64,000 nt of DNA, from the NCBI GenBank assembly GCA_003640385.1, contig RCAB01000003.1, positions 186,001 through 250,000 of the forward strand. The letters run 5' to 3'. This document shows, piece after piece, positions 12,673 through 27,303 of this stretch. Source of the stretch: Setaria digitata. Taxonomy: Eukaryota; Nematoda; Chromadorea; Rhabditida; Setariidae. The notes below the pieces were generated by a model. The model did no database searches. It saw only the letters and a program-made list of their open reading frames with translations, and had not been told where the DNA came from. The number at the start of each line of letters is the position of its first letter. Position 1 is the stretch's first letter. The position numbers were made by a program, and so were the translations under genes.

Positions 12673-15600
12673 CCCTGCGAGACTGCTCAAACTTTAATAA
12701 ATTCATTCTTTTTAAATTACGTTTCTTACGATCCTATCCTGCTCCTGTGCAATGACGATGACTCTTCCCATCATACACCAATCCACAGTCACCACGTGAC
12801 GTCTTCATCTATTTCAGGCACGCAGAAAAATTTAAAGATGTATACGGAGACTAAGATCGATCCGCCACCGAAAATCGAAACAGGTTGTTGCGAAAGCAGA
12901 TAATTTTCTTCATATCAATGACGGAGAACAGTTTTATTTGGCGAAGGTTATAGGTCAGGTATGAAGAACGGACCGTAGTACCGCTGCCATATTCCAACTA
13001 AAATGTACAGAGAGCTGCTGTTGCAGATAAAAAAATGACTAAGCTAGGTCAGTTCCTTCAGATTCTGCTTAAGCGCTGTGCCCCATTTTCTTTCCCTGCA
13101 GTGATGATCAGAAGTGGCTAGTGAATGCTCTTGCAACTTCACAAATAAGTGACATAAAATGTCCCCTCAGGTCGAGAACACTTTACATACAGGGACAAGC
13201 TTACAGGATAAGTTGAGCCTTGATCTGTCATGAATGGAAACATGACAAAAGAATAGCACTACTGGGTAGGGCATGTTGATAAACAGGCCAAGTGGAAGAG
13301 TCAGGATACATTCATGACCCCTCAGTACTTTAGTTGACCGTTACAAACCAGTGAATGGCACGTGTGCCATCATCCTACGACTCACAGTGGTGGAAATCCC
13401 AAAGTGTTTATCACAATGAACGTGACCTCACGTTACCAAATATTATGATTCTTTTAAAAAGAATGAAAAAACGCAATAGAAGATCCCTGCGGACGTAAAT
13501 ATTGGGAGGTACGAGGGAAATACAGCAATTATAGTAAAGTTACTACTAGAGCGCGATACTGAAGGCTGAAAATGTGGTTAAAGCTAAGAAGGGGGAGGAA
13601 AAACGAGATGATGCCACTTGCAGTGAGGGGAGAGTTCGAGCTCTCTGTTGAGCTAGAGTCTTCCTCTCCATTCGTACTCGAGGCTGAAATGAATGTATGG
13701 AAAGAACAGAGCGGAACAATCATTCAGGCACGCTAGAGATTTCATTTTACTATAAAACAAGTGATGAATTATAAAAAATTAAAAGTCGCAGAAGTGCTAC
13801 TCATAAGAATGTTTAAATTTCAGGGAACTAGGCAAAAAATAATTTTTCGAAATATAGAATTTTAAAGATTAAGCAAAAATTGAACTTGAAATCTCATGAA
13901 GTTCCACAGTCCATGACTTCGGACCAACCATTTTTTTACTGCTCATTGCATTGTTAGTACTTCTTTAATAAATGTTCCGATTGAATACTTCGTTTATTGC
14001 AGTTTTTAATGAGTGATTGATCGGAACTGAGATTTAGAGTGATCAATATTTTTATTCCTACCGTCTTATTTTATACTTTCAAGTTTATTTAAGGCATTCT
14101 CGAATCATGAAAAAAGTATGATTTCGAAAAGATTACTTGTGTAGCATCCCGCAGTTTACTGCTCAGGAAGTAATCTTGATTTTGTGCTGTTCGGCAGCAG
14201 CATTCATCTCATTTCAGTGATTAATTTACAGCTTCTTACAATTAAAACCTTTCTGTGTGAAGCTTATTTCTTACGAACAGATCCATCTTTCGCAGATGTT
14301 AGTTGGAGTGTACAGAGCTCACTGTGATCTTTAAATCAGCAAGATGATGATTATTCAAAGTTCAGTTCTCGGTTTTCATTGTTGACCATTTTTCAAGTCT
14401 AGAAAAGGAAAGAACAGGAAAAGTGAGGAATTCAACAGGTAAAGTGACTTTTCCCGAAACCAGTGCCATTCTTCAATTAAACAAATATTTTCAACACCAC
14501 AGTTAGCTGATATACTAGTTTGTGGGCCATTTTCAAAACAACGCGATGAAAGAGATAGACCGTAAAGTTGAAAGAGTCTAAACTGGTTATAAATATCCAA
14601 CTAAAAAGTTGTATAGAAAACTCCTTAGGGCAAAATGAAATTGAACCACATCACTATTGCACTTGTACAATTTAATTTCAGACTTGAAGGGAAGTTCATT
14701 TTGTAACTAAAATAAAATTTCGCATCTGGTACTGAACAAGGAGCACTTCACGACCGGATATTGCATGCAATAGCGATTACACCTTTATTTGGAAATGTCT
14801 TGTTTTGTAAGAGCGAAACAGATCACTCTTTTACACAAACCTTTGATTTCGTTGGTGTTTTCTGAAAGTTAATTGCTTTAAAATAAGAAAATGTTAGGAG
14901 GTACTTTTGATTTCATGGATTTTTTAAGATTCTGGAATTAAAAAATAATTCAATGTAAATAGAAATCAAATGAAATGCAAAAAGGCGTTATCAGTCTCAT
15001 TTTTAGTAACGGATGGTTGATTTATTCATGATAATTGAAGAGACGTAGTGAATGATGTTGTATTGGAAATTCTTTTATTGAATTTTTAATCAACTCATGA
15101 TGTATTAATTTACCAACCATTTTGAACTTTAAACTTTCTTCATATATTTCTAATTTAATAAATTTGACAAAGAAGATATTCTGTCAGTCTTAGAGATACA
15201 GAATTTCCGGGACCTTGGTAATAAAACATGACTCGCCCTGATTCTGCTAAGTTAGTAATCAGTTCGTTTTTGTCAGATTTGTAAGCTGCGAGATGCTATT
15301 ACAGTATGTGTATTGTATTGTGCATCAGTTTTCAGGCTTCATTATTCGCTTTCAAATAATATTCGCTTGTCACTTTTTTTAACAAACAGATCTGTTCTGA
15401 ATCTTTTTCTTTTTAAAAATATGTTCAACAAAGTATTAATTGGTCCTACCACTTAATTGCATCGTGGAAAAGTTTATCCATGCTAGACGAGATTGATCAT
15501 CTCATGGAGAGACTAAGCAATTTTGGCTGCATGGTATAATTTGTGTCCTGATTATCACTATTCAATGATTATTCAGTTTTTTTATTACACTGTTTTTTAA

Positions 15601-16460
15601 TTTTCGAAACAAATCAATATTGCTGTGGATCGATAACTTTTCATATACAAATGCATTCCGACCGCAGTAGCTAAAATGATTATGAAAAACTTGCCAAGTT
15701 AAAAGGTAAAGTAATTTAACAAATATAAACAACATAAAGGAATCATATGCTTAGTTGGTAATCTTCTTTTCAATTCGAAGTTTTATTTTGAATTATTTTG
15801 CCAAAAAAAAAAAAGAAAAAATAGCAAAGCAGATGAATCCTAATTATCAATTCAAGAAAATGGTAGAAAGTTATAGGTTTTATTCTGTGCATTCCGGCAA
15901 CGCTTGCTTTTTTTGAAGAAAGGTTACAGACACACGCACATGAATTATATATTTATGCCACAAAAAATTAATATAAGACGCATTCACTTCATGATATCAT
16001 TAATTAAAATGTGACATTATCTTGATGTGCTAACAGAACTTAGGCTAAAAGCAAACTTAGAAACCTTACTTGTACTGTCTTGAACAAAAGTAATCGCATC
16101 GTTCCTTGGCATTTTATGAATCTATCGTACTACAATACTAGCAGATGGAAGTATTTCCTCGTCTTATGCCTTTCGTTCCAAATTCACTCCACATTCTCTT
16201 CTTTTTTTGATATTTTAAACAAGAATAATGTCAAATGTTAGTCCTACAAATGAAGAAAATTTTACATCTTTAATAATATCAAAAAAGTAAATGTTGAGAT
16301 TTAAGGATAATTTCATTTGCCCACGTTGGAAGATGTGTGGCCAATGATACAACTGTTTGCCAAACTTCTTCCTGAAGCATACTACTGCTGTCTCCAAACG
16401 TCTTAAATTTCTAATTATGTATAAGTTTAATTAAAATCCTGACGCACTGCTGCTTTTTAC

Positions 16461-16486
16461 ATTATTAATTGAGGATAACAGTTTAT
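16461..16486. repeat. 26-base direct repeat, copy 1
   Basis: The 26 bases starting ATTATTAATTGAGGATAACA recur exactly at 16801-16826, 340 bases downstream. The flanking sequence is not similar. No function is apparent. Confidence 0.8.
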
Positions 16487-16800
16487 GCACAATATCATGG
16501 TAGTTGTTGACAGATTAAATCAAATGGAATAGTTTTGTTCTTCATTTCTATTTTATAATGATGTCTATACAATGTGAAAAGCCAAATTTCTCGCTGAATT
16601 ATGAAGAGCAGAAAATGTGTTTTATGTAAAGATTATGACTTTTTTTAGGAAGGATTAGAGACCGAAAAAATAAGCTGAATTAAGGCTACTGAAAGTGTCC
16701 GAGAGATTCAAAATTCTTAGAAAATCGAAGTCAAACAATCTGAAATATGTTTCTATATAAAATAAAAAAAGAAAAAATTGTTTTTAATTAACATATCACG

Positions 16801-16826
16801 ATTATTAATTGAGGATAACAGTTTAT
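16801..16826. repeat. 26-base direct repeat, copy 2
   Basis: Exact second copy of the repeat at 16461-16486, followed here by a short TTTA run. It lies in the otherwise featureless region upstream of the ceramidase gene. Confidence 0.8.
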
Positions 16827-18619
16827 TTATTTATTGTCAATTAGTGCATTATTAGTTTTTGTGGTGATCATTTTCTCAATACACTGCACTATTTCAATAA
16901 CTTTCCGATCAAAGTAAGAAGTTGAATAAGTAACTGCAGATGTTTTATAGAGTGGAAGAACGAAAGGTTCTTCTTTACTCATGAAAGAGCCAGTGAAAGT
17001 TGTTGAATCATATTATGAATTGATATTTTTGTGATTTAGTAGAGAAAAACAAGTTTTGTAGATGTTACTACAACCAACGGTTTTTATGGATGGCCTTCAT
17101 TATCAACACCTTTTCTACTTTGCTTATGATGGAGCATTCGGTACATCTCTGTCTTCTTTTCGTCTCCTTCTTATTAAATGCATTTGATGATGAACTCTTC
17201 TCGGCTCGTTCGACGACATTATTTCAGCGCTAGGACGAACTATTTTGGTCTGCTACTGGAAACATGTAGCACTGTCTGTAGAAGTCTATCTATTTTAAGC
17301 TTTACTATAAAGCTTGTAGTGGCTACTGTTCATTCACATTCAACGTTTTAAACTTTTAGGCTAGGAAATAAATGTAATTGGAAAAAAATTTTTTCATTAA
17401 ATAAGGAAATATTTCTGACAGGTTCAAAACTATTCGATCTAACTCGCAACTCATACAGAACAGTTGGAGCTTGCTTACCAAATCAGCATGATTTTTTCCG
17501 GATTTCAGGTTTCTCTACAGGATATGAAATGCACACTGCTTTTGCATTAAATTCCCAGTGACATCAATTTCATGCAAGAATAATGCAATTCAATTTTTTA
17601 CCGTGTCCATTTCAGCTAGTTGTGTTTAACATTTAAATTTAATTCATTGAGGGCACTGATAGTTCGTGACATAATACCTAAAATGCGTTATTTTATTTGC
17701 ATTTGCAAGAGTAGGCTTGGCACACTATGAATACGAATCATTGTAGATTACTGTGATTTTACTCCTTTCCTACATCATGTTTAGTGCAAGGCTACCTGAC
17801 GAAATTATCTTTTGAATATATCAAAATTCTTGTTAGCAGGCTTCATCTGCTCCTTTGCCATTCAGAAAAAGTATATTTTGTATGCAGCAACACGGATGTG
17901 TTCTGTTGGAGGTCTAAAATCAAAGAACAAATCAAATTTAAAATGTTTTTCTCAGTAATCCACTAAGAGTACTTTCTTATCTCAGCATATTTGTGCTTTT
18001 GCTGGCATGCTGCCGATTTTTGTTTTACACCATCAAAACAAATTTCTCTTATTTTTCCGTAAAGTGGAAGTTACAATTCCCTTTCATTCTGTTGGATGCG
18101 GTCGGTCCGATTCTGCTAATTTTTCTGCTTTTTATTTGAATATGCAACTTGTCCACTTACTTTTCTAATTTTAATTTTTATTCAAAAATTTTTGTTGCAT
18201 ATAATACTTATTCACTGGGTTGTTTATAAAATGCATCGTCATAAAAATAAATAATTCGGATAGATTAATTACCAGACTACGAGGTTTGTAACTAAGTCAT
18301 TTAACCTTGCGCCTTCATTTTTCTCAACATAATTATCATTATTTTCAAAGCTACTGCTGCCACATTAAAATTCTTTTGCGTAGGATTTGTTAGTTCAGAT
18401 TCTATATATCATGTTATCAGTAAGGAGAAAGACTCCTTGCATAACTTTGATAAAAACATTTGAGAAGTCAATCTCTGACAGGTAGAACTTGCTCCATTTC
18501 TCACCACACCATAAGAATACCGCGGAAAACTGAAACTCCCCTCATCTCACTGATTCCAGTTAAAACACATCCAAAACTTTACATTTAGATTCACAACAAC
18601 GCGACGTCCACAAGTGACA

Positions 18620-20392
18620 ATGAGACTAGATCGATGGTTCGACTACGAGAGCGGCCATGCATGGTGTGAAAGTGCTTACAAATACCAAACTGTCTCGATC
18701 GTTGCCGAATTCGCTAATACTGTCAGTTGTTTGCTTTATTCTTATTCTCGACGAAGGATATTACATGAAAACAAAAAATATCGACTAGATTTTAATTTTT
18801 CCATCCAACTTCAAATGCCAAATTTAGCAGGAATATAGTCAAGCCAGGCGGTCCAAAGTTCCAAAAACGCAATAGAACCTTGTCTTGCGATGCCTCTCGA
18901 AGAAAGTGAAGTTTAAGTTTAGTATCAGCTTGGTCATCTAAACATGATATAATGATTATCTCGCTTTTATCACTGAATTTCTCTTTCGGAAAGGAAGAAC
19001 TTATTTTTCACAATTAGAACTAAACTGCTCATACATCTTTCATAAAAAACTCTTAACTTTTTTGTCTTAAATATGAGGTAATTGAAATCTGCCCTGCCTG
19101 TATTGCAGATAACAAATCTACCCCTGATAATGCTACCATTGGTCAATGTTCTCTTGATAAGGCCATATATCGAGACTGTTAATTGGATTGTTATTCTACC
19201 CCACATGCTTCTTACTATAAATGGCATTGCGTCTACTTATTATCATGCTACTCTCAACCTTTTTGGTGACTCACTCTTCATTTATTAAGATTTTCACTAC
19301 TTTTCCAACCAATATGGAACTAAAATTTGATCACTGATATCAAGAATAGTCCCCAAAAGGCAAATTTTTGCACAATTATAATTACCATTATTTGAAATTA
19401 TATTCATTCATTATTCTCTAAATTATTTACAAAAAAAAAGAAATTAATAATAACAATAATAATAATAAATAATAGTAGTAGTGGCAGTATTAATAATAAA
19501 TGTAATAATTGCTATTATTATCAGGTTAGAAGCGAACAATTTGTAGCTTTTTTGCCTCATTTCAGGCCAATTAATTGATGAAATTAGCATATTGTGGTTG
19601 TTAATGATGTGCTTGGCAGCTTATTTTCCAGTTTTCAGCTTCTATCCCCAACAATATTATAAATATGTGTATGATTCTTCTTTACTAATTCTCACTTCAC
19701 CTATGTTCATAAATCATTTCTAATTTTAATCTGTCTTGAAATTTAATTCGCAGATTGCAGTGGAAGAGTGCGTTGTGGTATAGCAGTAATGACCGCGATT
19801 GTAAGTACATTCTGTTTTGTGAAACCTTCAATGAATGCATTGGTGCTAATGCTTTGGTCTATACCGGGAATCGTTATCATTCATCATGAAGCTGCTAAGT
19901 AAGTCTTATAATACATTCATCTGATGATTTTCGAAAAGTCATAAATATTTCAGAAAACTTTCAGTTCTGAACACCTTCCTTTTTGCAGTTCGGGTATTCC
20001 TGAAATTATCAGCTCTCCACGGAAAATATCAGTATTATGGACTGCTGCTTCCATTTGTTGGGTGTCTGATCGAATCTTCTGTGATTTTTGGCTGCTCTTA
20101 GGTTGCTTTATTGCTTCAAACTTTAAAAACTATGAAAGTCAAGCTTGGTGGCCACAAAGACTAGTTTTAGAATAATGCATTTCAATATATTGCAGGAACT
20201 CCGTACTTCCACGCACTGTTCCATTTGCTGAGCAGTCTAGCGGCTTACAACGTTTTCATCATGTTTTCATTAATCGACATCTACAGGCGTAGTGACAAGC
20301 ATCAGTACAGATACCGCTTAAAGCACTTCCCAGAAAAAGGACTCATCGGACTGCCATATATTGTCCTCAATCTCGACTACAAGCATCTTTAA
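18620..20392 (+). CDS. Alkaline ceramidase (ACER family)
   Basis: Multi-pass membrane enzyme that hydrolyses ceramide to sphingosine and fatty acid in the ER/Golgi. The six exons are 18620-18721, 19109-19265, 19566-19668, 19761-19898, 19990-20102 and 20196-20392, giving 269 residues, the usual family length. The signature residues are present: WCE (16-18) and E30 of the N-terminal calcium site, YYHATL with H80, QLIDE with D91, and YFHALFH with H210 and H214. These correspond to the zinc-binding His and Asp residues of human ACER3. The start lies 21 nt after a TTTAG acceptor at 18598, the likely trans-splice site. The least certain junction is exon 3 to 4, where I used donor GT|GTATGA and acceptor TTGCAG|T to keep the frame. 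A polyadenylation signal follows the stop. It diverges from the lysyl hydroxylase pair. Confidence 0.93.
19444..19520. repeat. AAT-type trinucleotide microsatellite in ceramidase intron 2
   Basis: Imperfect AAT/ATA units with a short GTA block inside the second intron of the ceramidase gene. It is likely polymorphic in length and has no coding role. Confidence 0.75.
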
Positions 20393-20452
20393 TTCTTCCA
20401 GCTCTAACTTCGTTTACTTCCACTGATGTACAATACCGAAACTTCTTGATGA

Positions 20453-20458
20453 AATAAA
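20453..20458 (+). terminator. Polyadenylation signal AATAAA of the ceramidase gene
   Basis: Canonical AATAAA 60 bases after the ceramidase stop codon, the expected position for 3' end formation. Confidence 0.7.
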
Positions 20459-20893
20459 ATGCAGTCTTTGAAACTGTGCCGTTCACTTGTTCCAATGTTA
20501 AGTTGGACGGTGTGATGATTCCTCTGAACTATTTTAGAATCTTTTTCTTTCCAAGATACTTTTTCATTCCACTATAGAAGAACCTTCTGATCTAGTTCCC
20601 ATTGATTTAAGAAATTGAATTTATTGTCATTGGTTGGCTGTAATTTATTGCTGTTGAGACTGAATTTTTCAAGACATTCAATAATGACACCTAGTGATGT
20701 TGTATAATGTTAGTGGATTGATTAGTGAACAGAAGTCTCAAGGGTTTCCCCGATTTCAGTTTCATTATTTAGTCTGAGAGGCACTAACAAACTATCAAAC
20801 AATATATGGGTTAATGTAGTTGAACTCATCGAGTACAACTTGCATGTTTTTTGTTGTCATTTACTCATTTGCATAGATTATTCACATTTATTG

Positions 20894-21171
20894 ATGATCA
20901 AAAATATTAGTACTGAAGAAGAAGTACTAGGAAGACGCATGCCGCTTACATATGAGCACCTATCCACAGATAGTTATGAAATAGTTATTGTAGGATATGC
21001 CTACCTTTTCGTGTTTGTCGCATCAGTTCTTTTTGCTGTCTCTTCAGTGTAAGATATGCTTGGTAGCTTTTAATACTTTGCTTTTTGCTACCACTTGTGT
21101 TTAGAATCAAAAGTGTTGAAGCCCTTGAGAGCAGCCTGTTTCTGATCTGTCCTATTGAAACAAGTATTTGA
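20894..21171 (+). CDS. Unrecognised 73-residue single-pass membrane protein
   Basis: A small two-exon gene: 20894-21048 and 21105-21171. The donor is AGT|GTAAGA and the acceptor TGTTTAG|A; the intron is 56 nt. The join gives 222 nt with an uninterrupted frame and a TGA stop. The ATG follows a TTGCATAG acceptor by 17 nt, consistent with trans-splicing. The protein has a hydrophilic N-terminus of about 28 residues with an acidic STEEE and a GRR, then a hydrophobic stretch of about 24 residues (IVIVGYAYLFVFVASVLFAV core), then a short tail ending IETSI. It lacks a signal peptide, so it is probably a type II or tail-proximal membrane protein. I do not recognise the family. It lies 0.5 kb after the ceramidase gene on the same strand. 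Confidence rests on splice signals and protein-like composition only. Confidence 0.55.
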
Positions 21172-22577
21172 TAGTGCTTTCTAACGCGAATGAAAAGTCG
21201 ACATTGAAATGGAAGCAATTTAAATATTTATTGGCATGGATAAAATATACAGAAAGTGTGTTAGACGCGCAGTCTGCATGTTCAAACAAAGAAATTTAAT
21301 TGTCTAAGCATTTCAAAGACAAATACTATTTAGAAAGTCGCTTCGCAATAACATTTATTTCTGAATACACTGAAACAGTTTTTGAAGGAATCGTCTACAT
21401 CCTAACCAGCACTTTGGAGTGAACGTCAAAACATTAATTACAAATTCCATGTTGTCCACTTATATTTATGTTCTTTGAGGAAGTGTCAAGTCGATATCGG
21501 AAAGAACTGTTGTGAAGTTTTCAGCAGATAAAAAAAGGAGAGTTAATTGAAAATTCGGTCACTTCAATTTAAGGATAAAAAGATCGGACGAAGAAGGTAG
21601 AAATTCAGGATAATCTACCTAAAAAGAGAGCAGGCAGTGTGAAAGATTGATTGTTTTTCTTTTTCTGGTTTCAGTTTATTTTGTTTTTCTTTCATAGGAG
21701 GATGGATATCTGTGTGACATGAACTACATATATGATTCAGGACGATGGGACAGATGACGTCCCTTCCCCTCCCCTGTTTTTCACCTTCTGATCGTCATTA
21801 ACTACGATGTAATCACCAGGTTTTACCATTTACGTAACTCCGTCTTTCAGAGGGCTTTTATTTTCTTTTAACGAAAAGTCTTCTCTCACTGTTCATTCAT
21901 GTCAATTCTAATCCACACAGTTCTCACTGTGATTTATTTTTAAAGTTTTAGAAGTAAAAACTGATGATTTCCTTTCATTCAGTACATTTCCCCATTGAAT
22001 GAGGAGCTCTTAAGCATAGTCACAAAAACCACTTCAAATGAGATAAGAGGATCATTATTGCCTCGTTGTACTACTGATAAAACTGATAAAAAGTTTCGAA
22101 AGATCCAATGGTAGGCGAAATTAAACTATGGCAAGACAGGAAAAAGCATATAATCGGATAGATAAAAATGTCTAATTTTGTTGTGAAGGTGGTCAGTTTC
22201 ACGCAAGAAACAAAAATGTGCAAAAGAAACAAAGAAATTAGAGCGGTAAACGATTGGTTAGTTTTCATAAAAATCGAAGCAAGATCTGAAGAGTGGAATC
22301 GTTTCTGATACGATTTTGTGAGATGTCTTCAGTGTCTGTTCCAAGAAATATCATCACCAGCTTCCATTTACCTGTTTATTCATTGAAAAAAAGTAACAGT
22401 TTTTAAAATCTTCCCTGTCCTGACTCCTGACAATTTCAGTATTCCCTTGTATTTAAAAATTATTGTTCATTGAACAATTTTATTTGGCAGAGAACAATTG
22501 CGTGCATGACATCGAATTTATAAAGCTGAAATTTGATAAAAATGAATTCATGTTTTGAAACAGAAACAAGTGCTGCA
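21172..22577. other. Intergenic region upstream of the collagen gene
   Basis: About 1.4 kb containing the 3' flank of the small membrane-protein gene and the promoter side of the collagen. I see no further gene; the minus-strand open frame at 22071-22268 has no domain or splice support. Confidence 0.5.
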
Positions 22578-22579
22578 GA

Positions 22580-24496
22580 ATGTTTGGAAAGGCATCCTCA
22601 TTAGAACATCAACAACTTCGCCGGTCAACCTTTTTTGCTGTGGTTATTTCAACTGCTGCTGTAATTACTTCCGTTATTACTTTGCCAATGATCTACTCAT
22701 TTGTGGCCAGCTTGCAGAGTCACGTGTTCCTTGAAATAGAATACTGCAAGGTTAGCAAATCACTTCCATTTTACATTTAGATTGCTTCTTTGCCCTTCAG
22801 TAAGAAATTTACCAAAATATCCTCTCTTTGAATAACACAGATAACCTTAACAGTAGAAATGCGGCAATCACTAAGGAACTATCTCAGATAGTCTAATATT
22901 CTGTTTTCCATTACGCTAATAAATTTAAGTAAAAAATAATGGATTTAATAAATTTCCCTTCTTCATCCCATATTTCGAAAATTGTGAAAGGGAATTTGAT
23001 TCCAGTTTTTTCTCTGAAAACTAAATTATCCTATTTAGAAATAATTATTTAAAATACTAATAACTTCAAGATATACGGCGTGGAATGGATTTAAACATAT
23101 TCATTTACAAAGGAAAAACTACATATTGTCATTCCTATAAATCCAATTTAGTCTTTCATTATAAAAAAAAAAAAGTTAAGTAACGCCCAACTGACACTTT
23201 TTAATAATATAAAGATCTATTTTGAGGTTTCTTTTATTGAAATGGCAATTGAAAACGAAGTAAACTTATTCTAGGCACGAGCAAGAGATATAAGTACTGA
23301 ATTTTCGATCCTGAGCAGTGAAGATAATGGCATTCCGAATCATCGCAAAAAACGCCAATATAGCAATTATGGTACCACTTCAGTCAGACATCCTTTCCCA
23401 GTATACCTTGGCATGTTCTCTAAATGCTTCACATTTTTGTTCATAGGGTGCTAAACACAAAATACAATGAGTTTACTTCTTGATAGGTTTTTTTTCTTTT
23501 TCCTATCTTATATTCAATTGACACATTTACATTATCCTTAATTATGGTAGGTTAGATTTTAGGGGTTTGGAATTTTTAACGTATCTTTCCATGTCTCTTC
23601 AATTCCTTATTTGTTTCACTTTCAGATCAGTATACAGAAAATTTCAATGCAAACTCCAAATTATCCTCAATGAGCTGCTGTTCCTGTCAACAAGGACCAG
23701 TAGGTCGACCAGGACCTCCTGGTGATGACGGTCCACCCGGTAACGACGGTGTACCTGGAGCAAACGGTCAGAATGGTCGAGATGCGAAAATACTTGCTCA
23801 AGTGGAAAAGGTAGAAAAGGAACCATTGGAAATTTTTATTTCGTATTGAAACTATCCTTTTTGTATACAATTAAAATAGTAATATCCGTTATAATTAAAT
23901 GATTAAATCTAAATATGTTTGCCATAATGTATAAGAAATAGATACACTGGACTTGCAATCAAGCCATCTTCATATCAATTCTCAAGTAATATCAGAACAA
24001 TTTTTCCAAACATAGAAAGTTAATTTCACTTATTTAGGAGGAACGATGTGTCATCTGCCCAGACGGTCCACGTGGGCCACCAGGAAAGCCAGGTCTCAAG
24101 GGACCCAAAGGACCAAAAGGAGAGCCCGGTACCAATGGTATGGATGGTGAAGATGGGCGACCAGGTCTTCAAGGACCACAGGGTAATGTCGGTGATGTAG
24201 GGAAAATTGGTCCTAAAGGCGCACCTGGAAAACCAGGTGAAGTAGTTGAAGTGGAGGCACAGGAAGGACAAGGTCGGAAAGGACGAACTGGTCCACCAGG
24301 CGGTTATGGACCACGAGGTAAACCAGGTCAAAATGGTAAATCACGGGATGGACCTACTGGTCCTCGTGGCCCTTCAGGCTTACCAGGTAAACCTGGAACA
24401 CAAGGCAATGTCGGAGTACCAGGTCCACGAGGTGAACCTGGAGAAAGTGGAGACTGCCAACACTGCCCGAAGGCACGATTACCACCTGGTTATTAA
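22580..24496 (+). CDS. Cuticle collagen
   Basis: Nematode cuticular collagen, a secreted structural protein of the exoskeleton. The four exons are 22580-22750, 23275-23371, 23626-23810 and 24038-24496 (912 nt, 303 aa). The N-terminus has a basic LRRS segment followed by a hydrophobic anchor (about residues 18-45), then a subtilisin-type cleavage site HRKKRQ near residue 83, where the BLI-4-like convertase would cut. Gly-X-Y repeats start after CCSCQQG and are broken by an EKEERCVIC segment; the long second block has short interruptions and ends in CQHC and LPPGY. Paired cysteines flanking the triple helix are typical of the family. Several X-Lys-Gly triplets (LKG, PKG) are potential lysyl hydroxylase sites. 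The donor of exon 2 (ATG|GTACCA) was chosen by phase; an alternative at CCA|GTATAC would not keep frame. Subfamily not assigned. Confidence 0.92.
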
Positions 24497-24804
24497 CTTC
24501 ATAGATATTGAATCAACGATGCTCCATGAAACAAATTTATCACAGATATCTTAATTTTATACGGAAGTGTCAAAAACAAATGCAGCAGAAGAATATTTTT
24601 TTCAAAGATTGCCTAACATTTTGATAGTAAAGTTAGTATTTTGAAAAGAAGTCCGAATAAGCACCAATGGAAGTTAAACAAAATTTGACGCCAGCGTAAA
24701 TTTAGGATCTAATAAGTAAACGAGTAAATAATTTGTTAGAAAAAAAAAAAAAAAAAAAAACAATCCATAACAATATCGGTAAGCAACAAATAGCATCCTT
24801 ATAT
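24497..24804. other. Convergent 3' ends of collagen and targeting-ATPase genes
   Basis: The two genes end tail to tail about 308 bases apart. The gap carries a run of about 22 A at 24740-24761 and no other feature. Confidence 0.7.
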
Positions 24805-27297
<2,493 letters not shown>

Positions 27298-27303
27298 GGT
27301 CCA

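Larger units (their letters stand above)
12673..18597. other. Long intergenic region, no confident gene
   Basis: Nearly 6 kb lies between the divergent lysyl hydroxylase and ceramidase genes. The first kilobase (about 12.7-13.7 kb) is visibly richer in G and C than the rest and probably holds promoter sequence of the lysyl hydroxylase. Open frames such as 13529-13723 and 14376-14600 on the minus strand have no recognisable domain and no convincing splice partners. A 26-base direct repeat lies at 16461 and 16801. Otherwise I see nothing. Confidence 0.5.

Noticed and set aside
12359..12755. Overlapping plus-strand frames of 74-112 codons
   Set aside because: Antisense shadows of exon 1 of the upstream lysyl hydroxylase, which is less AT-rich and so stays open in several frames.
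24026..24331. 101-codon minus-strand frame rich in Trp, Ser and Thr
   Set aside because: It is the antisense image of the Gly-X-Y collagen exon at 24038-24496; Gly/Pro codons read backwards give this composition.
24246..24554. 102-codon plus-strand frame overlapping the collagen
   Set aside because: Shifted frame of the same repetitive exon; the Gly-X-Y frame is clearly the real one.
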